A DNA stretch of 64,000 nt from a bacterium (lineage in GTDB: Bacteria > Electryoneota > JAOADG01). Both the position numbers and the translations under genes were made by a program. Position 1 is the stretch's first letter, and each line of letters starts with the position of its first letter. A model generated the notes under the pieces. The model was not told the DNA's origin. It ran no database searches and worked only from the letters and a program-made list of their open reading frames with translations. Location of the stretch: assembly GCA_026417415.1 (NCBI GenBank), contig JAOADG010000004.1, positions 60,785 to 124,784 of the forward strand, in the 5' to 3' direction. Below are positions 34,191 through 43,574 of the stretch, piece after piece.

Positions 34191-35642
34191 ATGATGCAAC
34201 AAGTACGTGTGAGATTTGCACCTTCGCCAACGGGATATTTACACGTGGGAGGAGCAAGAACAGCCCTTTTTAATTGGTTGTGGGCTAGGCATACGAATGG
34301 AAAATTTCTATTAAGAATTGAGGATACCGATCAATTACGTTCCACACCGGAAGCAGTGGAAGCCATTTTAGTTGGAATGAAATGGCTTCAAATGGAACCC
34401 GATGAACCTGTTTTATTTCAAATGACAAGACATCAAGAACACATTGATCTGTGTTATGAGTTGTTAGAAAGAGGTGCTGCATATGCCGATTTTTCTGATC
34501 CGGAGATAGAAAATCAAAAACGAGAAGCCATGACAAAAGCAAAATTGCAATACAAATTTGATGGCTCAATGTATAGATCTATTCCTATATCGGAACAAAA
34601 AAAACGCATGGAAAATGAACCTGGCAATTTTGCAATTCGATTGAAAATTCCTGAAGGTAAAACTCAATGGAATGACATTGTTCATGGGTCTATTGAAATC
34701 AACCATGCAGAATTAGATGATTTTGTAATTTTAAGAAGAGATGGCACACCTGTATACAACCTTGCAGTAGTATCTGACGATCATTTTCAACAAATCAATT
34801 TGGTGTTAAGGGGTGATGATCACATTTCCAATACTCCCAAGCAAATTCTTATCTATCAAGCCATGAATTGGGAAGTTCCGAAATTCGGACATTTACCTAT
34901 GATTTTAGGAACGGATAAAGTCAAACTTTCTAAACGGCACGGAGCCACTGCTGTTGGCGATTATCAAAAATTAGGGATACTACCTGAAGCAATGATAAAT
35001 TTTTTAGCCTTATTAGGATGGGCACCCGGTGATGATACAGAAGTAATGTCTATTGATGAGTTGATCAATAGATTTTCTTTAGAAAGAATCAATGCAAAAG
35101 CGGCAGTATTTGATTTGCAAAAGTTGTATTGGTTAAATGGTCAGCATATTAGCAGAACACCAACAAAACAACTAATAGACAAATGTGGTGGTATTGATCA
35201 AATCAAAGAAACCACAGGAACTAGCGAATTAACTGTTGAACAAATTACCAAATCGTTAGAACTTTGGAAAACCAGAGTCAAAACGTTAGATGAGTTGATT
35301 TCGTATGCACAAATCATTTGGAAAGACCCATTAACTTATGACCAAGAAGGGTTAAAGAAACAATTTCAAGATCCAAAAGCAATCAATAGATGCTTAGCAC
35401 TTGCCAATGCTTTTGAGAAATTAGAAACCTTCACTCACGAAAGTACAGAAGCCGTTTTAAGAAAGTTGGCAGAAGAAGAAAGTCAAGCGTCTGGTGAAAC
35501 CATCCCTGCGGGTAGGTACATTCATCCCTGCCGTTTAATGTTAACCGGTTTGACGGTAGGACCAGGTTTATTTGATTTAGTTGTCGCTATCGGAAAAGAA
35601 GCGGTTGTGCGAAGGTTGAGAAAAGCACAACAATTAACTTAG
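34191..35642 (+). CDS. gltX: Glutamyl-tRNA synthetase
   Basis: Charges tRNA-Glu with glutamate. A class I synthetase of 483 residues, normal length. The HIGH-type signature is in FAPSPTGYLHVGGARTALFNW (about 7-27) and the KMSKS-type motif is KLSKRHGA (about 245). RIEDTDQLRSTPEAVEAI is the family block after the first motif. The C-terminal anticodon-binding helices run from about 320. Two ATGs are adjacent (34191 and 34194), with AAAAAGGTTA upstream; either start is possible. Whether it is discriminating or also charges tRNA-Gln cannot be decided; no gatCAB or glnS is in the window. Confidence 0.97.
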   Translation: MMQQVRVRFAPSPTGYLHVGGARTALFNWLWARHTNGKFLLRIEDTDQLRSTPEAVEAILVGMKWLQMEPDEPVLFQMTRHQEHIDLCYELLERGAAYADFSDPEIENQKREAMTKAKLQYKFDGSMYRSIPISEQKKRMENEPGNFAIRLKIPEGKTQWNDIVHGSIEINHAELDDFVILRRDGTPVYNLAVVSDDHFQQINLVLRGDDHISNTPKQILIYQAMNWEVPKFGHLPMILGTDKVKLSKRHGATAVGDYQKLGILPEAMINFLALLGWAPGDDTEVMSIDELINRFSLERINAKAAVFDLQKLYWLNGQHISRTPTKQLIDKCGGIDQIKETTGTSELTVEQITKSLELWKTRVKTLDELISYAQIIWKDPLTYDQEGLKKQFQDPKAINRCLALANAFEKLETFTHESTEAVLRKLAEEESQASGETIPAGRYIHPCRLMLTGLTVGPGLFDLVVAIGKEAVVRRLRKAQQLT

Positions 35643-35657
35643 AGAAATCATTTCGTT

Positions 35658-36929
35658 TTATTTCATTCCAATCACAATTTTTAGTGTGATCGGCTCATTG
35701 TTTCGCAACACAACCATTGTTACTTCATCACCGGGGTGATGTTGATCTAAAATGGTCATATAATCTTGTAACGAATTCACAGGTTTTCCGTCAAATTCAA
35801 TCACTTGATCACCCGACTGAACACCTGCACGATGGGCAGGTGAATGTTCGGTAGCACCCAACAAAAAAAACCCCTTTTCAGTATTTTTAAAATCCGGAAT
35901 AACACCAACATACACGTGAAACTTGTTGGATCGTTTTGTTACAACTTTTTCTGGGAGAGGTGTAAAAGCAATGGCTTCTTCAATTTGGCTTAATTCAATC
36001 ACCAATGAAGTGACCCATTGCGAGATCATTTCTATCCCTTGTGAATTGATTTTTGTTGCCACATCAGTCGGACGGTGATAATCGGTATGTGCACCCGTGA
36101 AGAAAAATAAAAATGGAATGGATTGACGATAGAACGGCAAATGGTCTCCTGCTCCGAAGCCATCGTTAATTTTGCTTAACTGGAATTGAAAATCTAAATT
36201 CCTTTTCTCTAAAAGCGGTTCCCATTGTGGTGATGTTTTTGTACCATACACAATTAAATTTTTTAAACTATCCAACCTACCTACCATATCTAAATTGATC
36301 ATTGCGACAATGTGAGTATTGGATTGGAGAAATTGTTTCACCAATGCTTCTGAACCTTTCGCGTTCCACTCTTCTGCATCAAATGCAACGACAAGTACAC
36401 TTCGTTTCAATGCATCTTTTTTAGATTGTAAAGAACGTGCAATGGTCAATAACGCTGCTATTCCAGAAGCATTGTCATCTGCACCCGGATGAAGTACAGA
36501 GTCACGTGATTTTAAATAAGATAATTTTCCACCAAAACCAATATGATCAAAATGGGCTCCAATCACAATGTATTCATTTTTTAAAGAAGAGTGATTTCCA
36601 CGAATGATGCCGACTACATTATTGCCTTGTATGGATTGCGTAGATATTGTTGAATCAAGTACACAAGTAAATGGTATCAAAAAATCTTTTTTCCGTACTT
36701 TTGTTTCATGATGATCATTTTTTTGAAAGGGTTCTAATCCTAATTCTTTGAAACGATAACTCAAATAATCTGCAGTGCGTTCAGCACCAATGGTTCCAGC
36801 TGAACGGCCCATGAAAAAGTTAGAAGAGAGAATGGACACTTCTTCCAAAATGGGATCTGAAAATGAGTTTCTACTGATAGCAAAAATGCTAGTCAAGAGA
36901 AAAAAGAAATAGATATATTGTTTATTCAT
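35658..36929 (-). CDS. Secreted M28 aminopeptidase with PDZ domain
   Basis: A 423-residue exported metallopeptidase. Signal peptide YIYFFFLLTSIFAISRNSFS. The M28 domain (about 90-310) keeps the two-zinc ligand set: GAHFDHIGFG, HPGADDNASGIAALL, VAFDAEEWNAKGSEAL (catalytic Glu-Glu), INLDMVGRLDS and FTGAHTDYHRPTD. A PDZ domain (about 345-420) follows, with SPAHRAGVQSGDQVIEFDG. M28 plus PDZ is common in FCB envelope peptidases. It is the last gene of the five-gene operon and overlaps the end of the coiled-coil gene by eight bases. Probably periplasmic or surface-located; no sorting tail is seen. Confidence 0.93.
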   Translation of the reverse strand: MNKQYIYFFFLLTSIFAISRNSFSDPILEEVSILSSNFFMGRSAGTIGAERTADYLSYRFKELGLEPFQKNDHHETKVRKKDFLIPFTCVLDSTISTQSIQGNNVVGIIRGNHSSLKNEYIVIGAHFDHIGFGGKLSYLKSRDSVLHPGADDNASGIAALLTIARSLQSKKDALKRSVLVVAFDAEEWNAKGSEALVKQFLQSNTHIVAMINLDMVGRLDSLKNLIVYGTKTSPQWEPLLEKRNLDFQFQLSKINDGFGAGDHLPFYRQSIPFLFFFTGAHTDYHRPTDVATKINSQGIEMISQWVTSLVIELSQIEEAIAFTPLPEKVVTKRSNKFHVYVGVIPDFKNTEKGFFLLGATEHSPAHRAGVQSGDQVIEFDGKPVNSLQDYMTILDQHHPGDEVTMVVLRNNEPITLKIVIGMK

Positions 36930-37206
36930 GCTGATTTAATTTCTGCTGAATTTTTTCTAAATCTTTTTTTAATCGTCGTATCATTTCTAAGCGGTGTTGA
37001 ACTTCAGTATGAGAAAGATCAAATGCATTTTTTTCCACAAGTTCAGCAACCAATTCCCCTAATGCTAAATAGGCACGATCTAAACGTTGGTTGGCTGCTG
37101 TGAGTGATAATTTCAAACGAGTTAACGATACAATCCGATCGGTTTGATGAAGAATAAAATCAGCAAGGTTTCCTGATTCAAGTTCTTTCTTTTTTGTGGA
37201 TTTCAT
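36922..37206 (-). CDS. Small coiled-coil protein of unknown function
   Basis: 94 residues from the ATG at 37206 (MKSTKKKELESGN); the ORF-track start is an upstream TTG that overlaps the preceding stop. The sequence is almost wholly helical and charged, with heptad-like stretches in LTRLKLSLTAANQRLDRAYLALGELVAELV and HRLEMIRRLKKDLEKIQQKLNQH. No signal peptide or membrane segment, so it is cytoplasmic although its operon neighbours are all exported. Five bases separate its start from the stop of the HhH-barrel gene. No family recognised; it could be a chaperone or regulator for the operon. Confidence 0.72.
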   Translation of the reverse strand: MKSTKKKELESGNLADFILHQTDRIVSLTRLKLSLTAANQRLDRAYLALGELVAELVEKNAFDLSHTEVQHRLEMIRRLKKDLEKIQQKLNQHE

Positions 37207-37211
37207 CAATC

Positions 37212-39836
37212 TTACCAAGTAAAATGATAATCAAGTTGCAAACGAAAACTCAACTCTCTATTGGTGACATGATCACCACCAAAAGGTTTTGCATAGGGTA
37301 ATGTTCGTGGATCCTCATTTGCACGCGAAGGTGGGTTGTTGTTTCTTCTAGCTTGAACATTGGTAAGGGGAAATTGTCGTTCGGATGTAATTTTTGTTTT
37401 GATAGAAAGGCCTTGACCTATACGTGAACCAGTTGCAAAGTACAATCGTAAACCATTTCCATCACGTACATAGAAATCACCTTCTTCGTAATTCCAAAAG
37501 AAACCATCATATATCGTGGCACCACCACCAAACCAAAACGAACGATTTACATGATGTGTAAAATCCACACCAAATGCTTCTGAAGGAGAAGCACTTTGAC
37601 CACTTACAGGTGAACGTCCATTTGGAGAAGTTTCATATATTAAACGTGGACGTGGTGCAAAACGTGTAACAGCGTAGTTATACATCAAACGAATTTCATC
37701 AAAATTAGAGAGTCGTACACTACTTTGTATTCTGCTTTGCAAGGCACGATAATACATTGGGCTTTCGTGATTCAAATAATCTCTGGACTGATCCGACAAG
37801 CGAATGTTGAATCGAAGCGGAAAAATCGGACGATATTGTAAACGTACCACCCAACGATAGTATTCTGCTTGGTCACTGCGGCGCGTCCATTGATCGAGTT
37901 CCCAACTGGTGACCAGCTGTCTCAAGAATTGGTAACGCCCACTAAACATCCATCCGCGTTCAGGTTGTGGTTGAAATGAATTGTCATACAATTGACCCAA
38001 AGTTACGTCTCGCAAATAATATTCGTCTTCTAAAATTGATCCTTTGTACCTTGCGTAATTACTGAAACCGCGGTCAAAGGGATTGTCGTAACCAACATCA
38101 CGATCACGATACAACAACAATACATTCAAAGAAGAATACTGTGCGTAAAGAGAGGTAACAATTCCTTTCGGATCATCTCCCCAACGAAAATAGGAACCAT
38201 CATTTTCTAATTCACCATACTCACCTTGAAAGGAAAAATTGTTGTAAACGGCCTGCCAATCAAAACCATAAACCCGTATCTTTGATTTTGCTTTTTTCCA
38301 AAGTTTACTAGTAGAACGATTTGCATAGCCCAAAAGAATTTCTTGATTGGCGCGATCGTCATTGATTTCATCCACTTCTTTTCCTAATACCAGCGTATTG
38401 CTGTCTAATATCGGTGCGATCGGCCTGTCGTAAAGTGCTTCTACCCAACTAGTACCCAAACGAATGCCTGTAATTGGTAAAATTGCAAGATTACCTGCAA
38501 AAATTGTTTCACGCGTATTGTCTAAATACGTTTGAATACCCGGGTACTTATCTAACAACGTGTCTTCAAGAGCACCATTACTAGGATTAATCCAAGTAGA
38601 ATCCATGGGTGGACGTGAATCGTAGTGAATACGTGGAGATAACACAATAAAACGATTGATACTACCATCTGGGTTGAGTACTGCGTCTTTCCAATCACTA
38701 CTGTACAACATTGTACTCTCAAAAAGTTTTGTGCGTGCTTCAAAAGCTAACCCACGATAGGTAAATTGTTCATTAGATGATAAATCGCCATGAATGCCTG
38801 TTATGTTTTTGTTGTAACCGAATCCCGTGTTTCTGGGTGCAAAATAATCTCCACTTGAAAACACCACACCTTGTCCAAATCCTGCTTGATAATTTCCTAC
38901 AATCAAGCGTTTCAAAGTGATTGGACCGAACTGAAGATACTCACGTTGAAAATAAATTTTACCTTGAGGAAGAGAAATTGAAGCAATTGGATGTTCGTAT
39001 AAATATCGTTCGTATCGCCCTTTATGAGTAGAAATTCCAAACTTCCAATGTCCAAAACCCAATCTTAACTTCACTTGTGTATCCGTTCGATTTTGAGGTA
39101 CCACATCTTCACGAATAGCACTCATATTATCTGGTAGATAAGGGGTATCAAAACTACGTATTTGAAAGAAACCACGAATCTTTTGTGGTGCCTCTACCGT
39201 TTCATAAGTTAAAAATGATCTTGCGTTTGTATAACCCCAGTAAGATAGACCGGGTGTTTGGCGCAATTCACGTTGACTTTGAATTAAATTTCCGCTTTCC
39301 ACTCGTTTACGAATGGCTACTGCATCTACGGGACTTACATTTTGAATATCCGTCAACTCTTCAATGGTGGCAGTATTTACATTGATTGGTTCAAGAATTT
39401 GATCCGCCAATTGATCCGCCAACCCTTCACTAAATCCATCATCGCTAACCAATTGTTCCATCCGATATGCATTGGCTTCACGACGCTGTAAAAATGGATC
39501 GTCTAAAAAAGGTGATCGTACTAGAACTTTACCACGTAATTTTTCCACAGCATTGCGAGAAAGACCGTGAGTGTCAAATAGGTCAAAGAAATTTTCATAG
39601 GGGCCTTCATATAAAATCCGATTACGAATGGATTGAATTTCATCATCCGTTAATCCCAACTGTTTGAGTTCTTCATTCGTTGCTGAATTGAGATCCAGAA
39701 TAGAAGTTGGCTGTGGAGTAGAGGTAATAGCAGGGATTGAACTTTCAGTTGGTTCTTCGCTTCCATATTGAGCAAAACCCAATGGAATACCTAAAGAAAA
39801 AAGAATGCTTAATAAAAGAAGTAATCTAAAAACCAT
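37212..39836 (-). CDS. Outer-membrane beta-barrel with tandem helix-hairpin-helix N-terminus
   Basis: An 874-residue exported protein. Signal peptide FRLLLLLSILFSLGIPLGFA. Two ComEA-like helix-hairpin-helix units follow: LDLNSATNEELKQLGLTDDEIQSI (about 47-105) and INVNTATIEELTDI with AVAIRKRV (about 149-210). Residues ~215-874 are rich in alternating aromatic/hydrophobic strands (YLQFGPITLKRLIVGNYQAGFG, LQLDYHFTW at the very end), and the final residue is aromatic, as in outer-membrane barrels. HhH units in ComEA bind DNA, so a role in DNA contact or uptake is possible, but the HhH may only bind other components. The start overlaps the PorV-like gene by 11 bases. Confidence 0.82.
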   Translation of the reverse strand: MVFRLLLLLSILFSLGIPLGFAQYGSEEPTESSIPAITSTPQPTSILDLNSATNEELKQLGLTDDEIQSIRNRILYEGPYENFFDLFDTHGLSRNAVEKLRGKVLVRSPFLDDPFLQRREANAYRMEQLVSDDGFSEGLADQLADQILEPINVNTATIEELTDIQNVSPVDAVAIRKRVESGNLIQSQRELRQTPGLSYWGYTNARSFLTYETVEAPQKIRGFFQIRSFDTPYLPDNMSAIREDVVPQNRTDTQVKLRLGFGHWKFGISTHKGRYERYLYEHPIASISLPQGKIYFQREYLQFGPITLKRLIVGNYQAGFGQGVVFSSGDYFAPRNTGFGYNKNITGIHGDLSSNEQFTYRGLAFEARTKLFESTMLYSSDWKDAVLNPDGSINRFIVLSPRIHYDSRPPMDSTWINPSNGALEDTLLDKYPGIQTYLDNTRETIFAGNLAILPITGIRLGTSWVEALYDRPIAPILDSNTLVLGKEVDEINDDRANQEILLGYANRSTSKLWKKAKSKIRVYGFDWQAVYNNFSFQGEYGELENDGSYFRWGDDPKGIVTSLYAQYSSLNVLLLYRDRDVGYDNPFDRGFSNYARYKGSILEDEYYLRDVTLGQLYDNSFQPQPERGWMFSGRYQFLRQLVTSWELDQWTRRSDQAEYYRWVVRLQYRPIFPLRFNIRLSDQSRDYLNHESPMYYRALQSRIQSSVRLSNFDEIRLMYNYAVTRFAPRPRLIYETSPNGRSPVSGQSASPSEAFGVDFTHHVNRSFWFGGGATIYDGFFWNYEEGDFYVRDGNGLRLYFATGSRIGQGLSIKTKITSERQFPLTNVQARRNNNPPSRANEDPRTLPYAKPFGGDHVTNRELSFRLQLDYHFTW

Positions 39837-40704
39837 AACTAATGCCTACCAGATGTGTAGCAGCGAGCGAAGGATGAGAAACGAAAGTATAATCCATTCG
39901 GAGTTTTGAAAAATTCTTAAGACCAAATCCAAGTGCAACACGATTTGGATTGGAACGAATTCCCAATCTAATATCCAAATAGGGATTGATCTCAAATTCT
40001 GAACCTGCTTTAACGATTTGGTTGCCTCCAAGTGTACGCTCTAACTCAATTCCAGTATATACTCCACGATAAGGAGAATAGCCAATAGTTCCACGTACAA
40101 CACTCGGTAACTCATTTTCAACTACAGATCCCATCGTCGGGCGGTTGAGATTGGTGACATGAAAACCCACAGCGGTTCTTTGCCAAAGTAAACCATACAC
40201 ACCAGCATCAATACCAAAAGCTTGATTACTTCCTAAAGCATGTCCATTCATAGATGTACCAAAAGATTGGGAGTAATACTTTAGAGTATAACCGAATGCC
40301 AAACTGGTCTGAATATCTCTTTGTAGATAAAATGCGTGTGAAAGTGCAAGAGCAGTTTCGTTTGATAAGGAGACGTTCGCATACTTTACACCACCATTGA
40401 GCAAACCAATTCCACCGACTCCATAAGATTTTGGAAGTGGCATTGCAAAGTTTGAATGATAAAGTGTATAAAAATTTTGTTGATATGGTCTTGTGAAAGC
40501 GGCACTTGCACATAAGGATTGGATTGTAACCAAAGCAGCTGGATTTTGAAAGACGTGAGACGGATCACCTGCTAAAGCACTTGTAGCCCCGATTGCACCA
40601 AATCTAGGTGTTGGTGGCTCTACATCAGTAAACACTTGTGAAAGTGCAACATGGGTATAAACAGAAATATGAATGAGAATAAAAAGTATCGTTATTTTTT
40701 TCAT
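39826..40704 (-). CDS. PorV/PorQ-like outer-membrane protein
   Basis: A 292-residue exported barrel. Signal peptide KKITILFILIHISVYTHVALS. It opens with RFGAIGATSALAGDPSHVFQNPAALV, the GA.GA..A..DP....NPA motif shared by PorV, PorQ and UPF0164 proteins. Many amphipathic strands follow, and the C-terminus ends in aromatic HLVGISYGF. PorV-type proteins act as outer-membrane shuttles in type IX secretion; others are general FadL-like barrels. It overlaps both neighbours in the operon by a few bases, so it may assemble with the HhH barrel or handle the upstream secreted protein. The specific T9SS role is inference. Confidence 0.85.
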   Translation of the reverse strand: MKKITILFILIHISVYTHVALSQVFTDVEPPTPRFGAIGATSALAGDPSHVFQNPAALVTIQSLCASAAFTRPYQQNFYTLYHSNFAMPLPKSYGVGGIGLLNGGVKYANVSLSNETALALSHAFYLQRDIQTSLAFGYTLKYYSQSFGTSMNGHALGSNQAFGIDAGVYGLLWQRTAVGFHVTNLNRPTMGSVVENELPSVVRGTIGYSPYRGVYTGIELERTLGGNQIVKAGSEFEINPYLDIRLGIRSNPNRVALGFGLKNFSKLRMDYTFVSHPSLAATHLVGISYGF

Positions 40705-42674
40705 AACTTAGTTCCAATAACTATAGGAGCAACCGCTTGTTTAATGGTACCATTTTGGTTTGATTGAATTTGCAATAGATATGTACCTAATGGAAGTTTT
40801 CTACGATATTCATCTTTTCCATCCCAAAGAAATTCACCAACACCGACACTGGTTTTATCAATTAAGGTAGCAATAAGTTGACCTTTCATATTGAATATGC
40901 GAAGTATAATTCTACTCCCTGAAGGAGCGCCATAGCGTATGGTGACCTGTTCATTCCAATCCGGTACTAAAACTTTGGCAGGAATCTCAACGAAGGTACT
41001 CACTGCTTCACCTAAACTGCGATCTTGTTCAATAAAATCTTCTGCATAACCTGCTAACATTTGAAAATCGTTGTTGTATTGAGACGCTACGCCGCGAATT
41101 TGAAAGACGCGTCCAACTAACTGAGTCAATGGTAACGAATCTCCACTTGCAACCCGCACTTTTCGTAAATTCATACTATCCCAAATGCGGATGATCATTG
41201 TTCCTGAACCATCATCAATTAACATATTAGTACCACCGCCAACATTTGGATCAACAGAAACAATTCTACCCGTGACCTCTACGAAACTTCCTGATGCATA
41301 ATAAGCAGGATTGCCAGTCCGTGTAAGTTGTCGTTGTAAAGGATAATCACCTGTACGTAATCGTATCGGATTTCTAAGTCCGTATCCAGTATCAATGGCG
41401 GTCATTGATGCAGCACCGCTCACTTGCAATGCACCACTATATTGACTTACTGTAGCATTCATTCGTACTAAATAACCACGTTTTAAATTGGGAAAATTTG
41501 CTGGTCCCGCCGCTTCACTGATGTACAGACCAATGCCGCTACTTGTATCTGCAAGATAAGCGTCAGTTCTCATACTACCACTGGAGGTTGTTCTACCTTG
41601 AATGTAAACAACGACACCCTCTACTTGAACAGTTCGGTTCATTAAGGAATCTGGGTTGTCAATGATAAATTGAATAGGGACAATATTGTTGGGAAAGTTA
41701 ACTGTAAAGGTACGTTCTGCAGTGGATGCAATAGCACCTAAAGCATCTTTGGCTAAAATCCGATAACGTACGGTTGTACCCCACCACCAAGGTCCCATAG
41801 TCATTTCATATTGTTGGTTTTCAATAAGAGGAATTGGAATCGAATCTGTAGGTAAGTTATTCACGATCCGATTCATCCAAACCGCAACTACACCATCTTC
41901 ATCAGTTATTGTAGCACGAACGGTAACACGTTGGTTAGGAAGAGGTTGTACTGGATCCTGAACCACATTGGTAATAATTGGAGGATTGTTTCCGTAAACT
42001 TCAAAATCACTATCAGATCTCGGTTCAAGTTGATATACGTTGCTAGAAATTTGACGTAGATTCCCTTTTACCCACCGAAACGAATCTCCAACAGCATAAG
42101 TTTGATTCCATCTTCCTCCACTACCATAACCTTTTACGTTGATTTGATGAGTACCATCGGAAATGGTGATTCCATCAGGTAAAATAGCAGATACTGAAAC
42201 GTTTGGTACACCGATAAACATTCCTTCATAAGGTTCAGCAGTGCTTTCATTAACCAATAAAGCAATGGGTACAACACACGGAACAACAGACCAAACATTG
42301 CTTGATATTACACGAACGCTATCGTTGGTGAAAACTGCCAATTGGGTTTGGTTATTGGATTCTTGGACTGTGCCTTGAATTAGAATGGAATCACCAACTG
42401 CGAGGGTCAGTGTACGATTGGTTCTTACGAATAAACCGTGATAACCACTTGTGTCCCGATCTTGGATAAAAAAACTTCTCGTTCCACCAGCACCAGCATT
42501 TATTCCAATTCCGGTTACAATGCCACCAACCTGCAAACGTTGATTTACGTAGGGCGACGGTCCACCAGGAATGAATGGGTTGTACTGTATGTCATAGACA
42601 GTATAAACTTGTGCATAAATAAAACTTGTATGAACAAGGATGTACAGTAAAGATAAAAATGTGCGTGTTTTCAT
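40701..42674 (-). CDS. Secreted multi-domain OB/Ig protein with FlgD-type C-terminus
   Basis: A 657-residue exported protein. Signal peptide KTRTFLSLLYILVHTSFIYA. Beta-rich domains follow: two or three OB-like repeats resembling nucleic-acid-type OB or DUF5689 domains (YVNQRLQVGGIVTGIG with SFFIQDRDTSG; SLMNRTVQVEGVVVYIQG with DAYLADTSSGIGLYI; GSFVEVTGRIVSVDP with MLIDDGSGTMIIRIWD). An Ig-like domain (about 235-325, PPIITNVVQDPVQPLPNQRVTV) lies between. The C-terminus is an FlgD/T9SS-like Ig (RIILRIFNMKGQLIATLID ... LPLGTYLLQI). Such tails mark surface-exported cargo in FCB bacteria. It is the first gene of the operon, with its start after a 167-bp spacer. Confidence 0.8.
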   Translation of the reverse strand: MKTRTFLSLLYILVHTSFIYAQVYTVYDIQYNPFIPGGPSPYVNQRLQVGGIVTGIGINAGAGGTRSFFIQDRDTSGYHGLFVRTNRTLTLAVGDSILIQGTVQESNNQTQLAVFTNDSVRVISSNVWSVVPCVVPIALLVNESTAEPYEGMFIGVPNVSVSAILPDGITISDGTHQINVKGYGSGGRWNQTYAVGDSFRWVKGNLRQISSNVYQLEPRSDSDFEVYGNNPPIITNVVQDPVQPLPNQRVTVRATITDEDGVVAVWMNRIVNNLPTDSIPIPLIENQQYEMTMGPWWWGTTVRYRILAKDALGAIASTAERTFTVNFPNNIVPIQFIIDNPDSLMNRTVQVEGVVVYIQGRTTSSGSMRTDAYLADTSSGIGLYISEAAGPANFPNLKRGYLVRMNATVSQYSGALQVSGAASMTAIDTGYGLRNPIRLRTGDYPLQRQLTRTGNPAYYASGSFVEVTGRIVSVDPNVGGGTNMLIDDGSGTMIIRIWDSMNLRKVRVASGDSLPLTQLVGRVFQIRGVASQYNNDFQMLAGYAEDFIEQDRSLGEAVSTFVEIPAKVLVPDWNEQVTIRYGAPSGSRIILRIFNMKGQLIATLIDKTSVGVGEFLWDGKDEYRRKLPLGTYLLQIQSNQNGTIKQAVAPIVIGTKL

Positions 42675-42841
42675 TGCTATCCAGCGTAATTTGAATTTTA
42701 CGAATATAATGATGGATTAAGTTTGAAAAAAATTTGAATGCGTTGAAAAAGCAAACACTAATCTAGCAAAAAAATTTGTTTCTTACTTTGGAGGTGAAAA
42801 AAATTCAACGGATAAGTTTGCAACGAAAAAAGAAAAACAAT

Positions 42842-43384
42842 TTATCTTCTATACCGTTTTTCTTTTAAGTGGTTCGCTAAGTACAACGCAATTCCCAGTG
42901 CAAGCAACACCAAACCAAATCCCCAATCATCACCTTCAATAATGTTGGCAATAACAAAAGCAGCACCAACAAAACTGAGAATTAAGGGCCATTTGTATGG
43001 ATTATAGGTAGTAGAGGTTTTTGTATCTTCTGTGATCATTTGAATAGCACGTGGATCATCAGGTAAAAGAGGGACACCTTTTTCAATAGCAGCCATCCGT
43101 TCTTGATGACGCAACTCATTTTTACGCATTGCATATTTAATAAAAAAATAGGTAATGAAACCTGCAACAATAAAAAATGAAATTGGAACAATTAAATTTT
43201 GCCAAGGTATGTTGCCAATCTCAATGGTTTTAGAAGAAGGAGTTTTAATTAAAATAGAAGGAGAAGTATCAGATTTAGTAATACTGATATCAGCAATTGT
43301 ATCCCCTTTGAAAACAACAACTTTGCGATTTCCAACATCAACAGTTTGTGATGTAATTTGAACAGTATCTTTACTCATGGACAC
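42842..43384 (-). CDS. DUF6249-like membrane protein
   Basis: A 180-residue protein. The N-terminal ~45 residues are hydrophilic with no signal peptide. One membrane helix follows (IPWQNLIVPISFFIVAGFITYFFI), then the charged block RHQERMAAIEKGVPLLPDD, which is the hallmark I associate with DUF6249 proteins, then two short helices near the C-terminus (WPLILSFVGAAFVIANIIEG and FGLVLLALGIALYLANHL). Such genes often sit beside ECF sigma factors in Bacteroidota-like genomes. Here it diverges from one across 190 bp, so shared control is likely. Molecular function unknown. Confidence 0.78.
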   Translation of the reverse strand: MSMSKDTVQITSQTVDVGNRKVVVFKGDTIADISITKSDTSPSILIKTPSSKTIEIGNIPWQNLIVPISFFIVAGFITYFFIKYAMRKNELRHQERMAAIEKGVPLLPDDPRAIQMITEDTKTSTTYNPYKWPLILSFVGAAFVIANIIEGDDWGFGLVLLALGIALYLANHLKEKRYRR

Positions 43385-43436
43385 CTCTTTAACAATACCT
43401 TATTTGTTGCTAAGTTAGTGAATGTATGGTTAGAAA

Positions 43437-43555
43437 AGGTTGCAACCAATTGTAGAGTGGTTCAATTGGGATAACAAACATTATTAGAAAGAGTGCAACC
43501 AATGGTTCCATTTGAGATACTAAAGAAATAAAGTGATCCCTTTAGGTTGCATTAT
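43437..43555. promoter_or_regulatory. Repeated GGTTGCA/TGCAACC motifs between divergent ECF cassette genes
   Basis: The 190-bp gap between the DUF6249-like gene and the sigma factor holds three copies of the heptamer. GGTTGCAACC (a 10-bp palindrome) is at 43438-43447, TGCAACCAATGG begins at about 43494 (GTGCAACC), and AGGTTGCATT is at 43544-43553 in the opposite orientation. The first two share the longer GCAACCAAT. Their spacing and orientation suit ECF -35 elements or a regulator site, but no matching -10 elements could be fixed by eye. Confidence 0.4.
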
Positions 43556-43574
43556 TCAACTTTGAGAATGAAAC

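Noticed and set aside
42795-42870. Possible 23-codon small ORF with GTG start (GGAGGTGAAAAAAATTC) between the OB/Ig gene and the DUF6249-like gene
   Set aside because: The ribosome-like GGAG touches the GTG with no spacer, and the frame runs into the 3' end of the DUF6249-like gene on the other strand.
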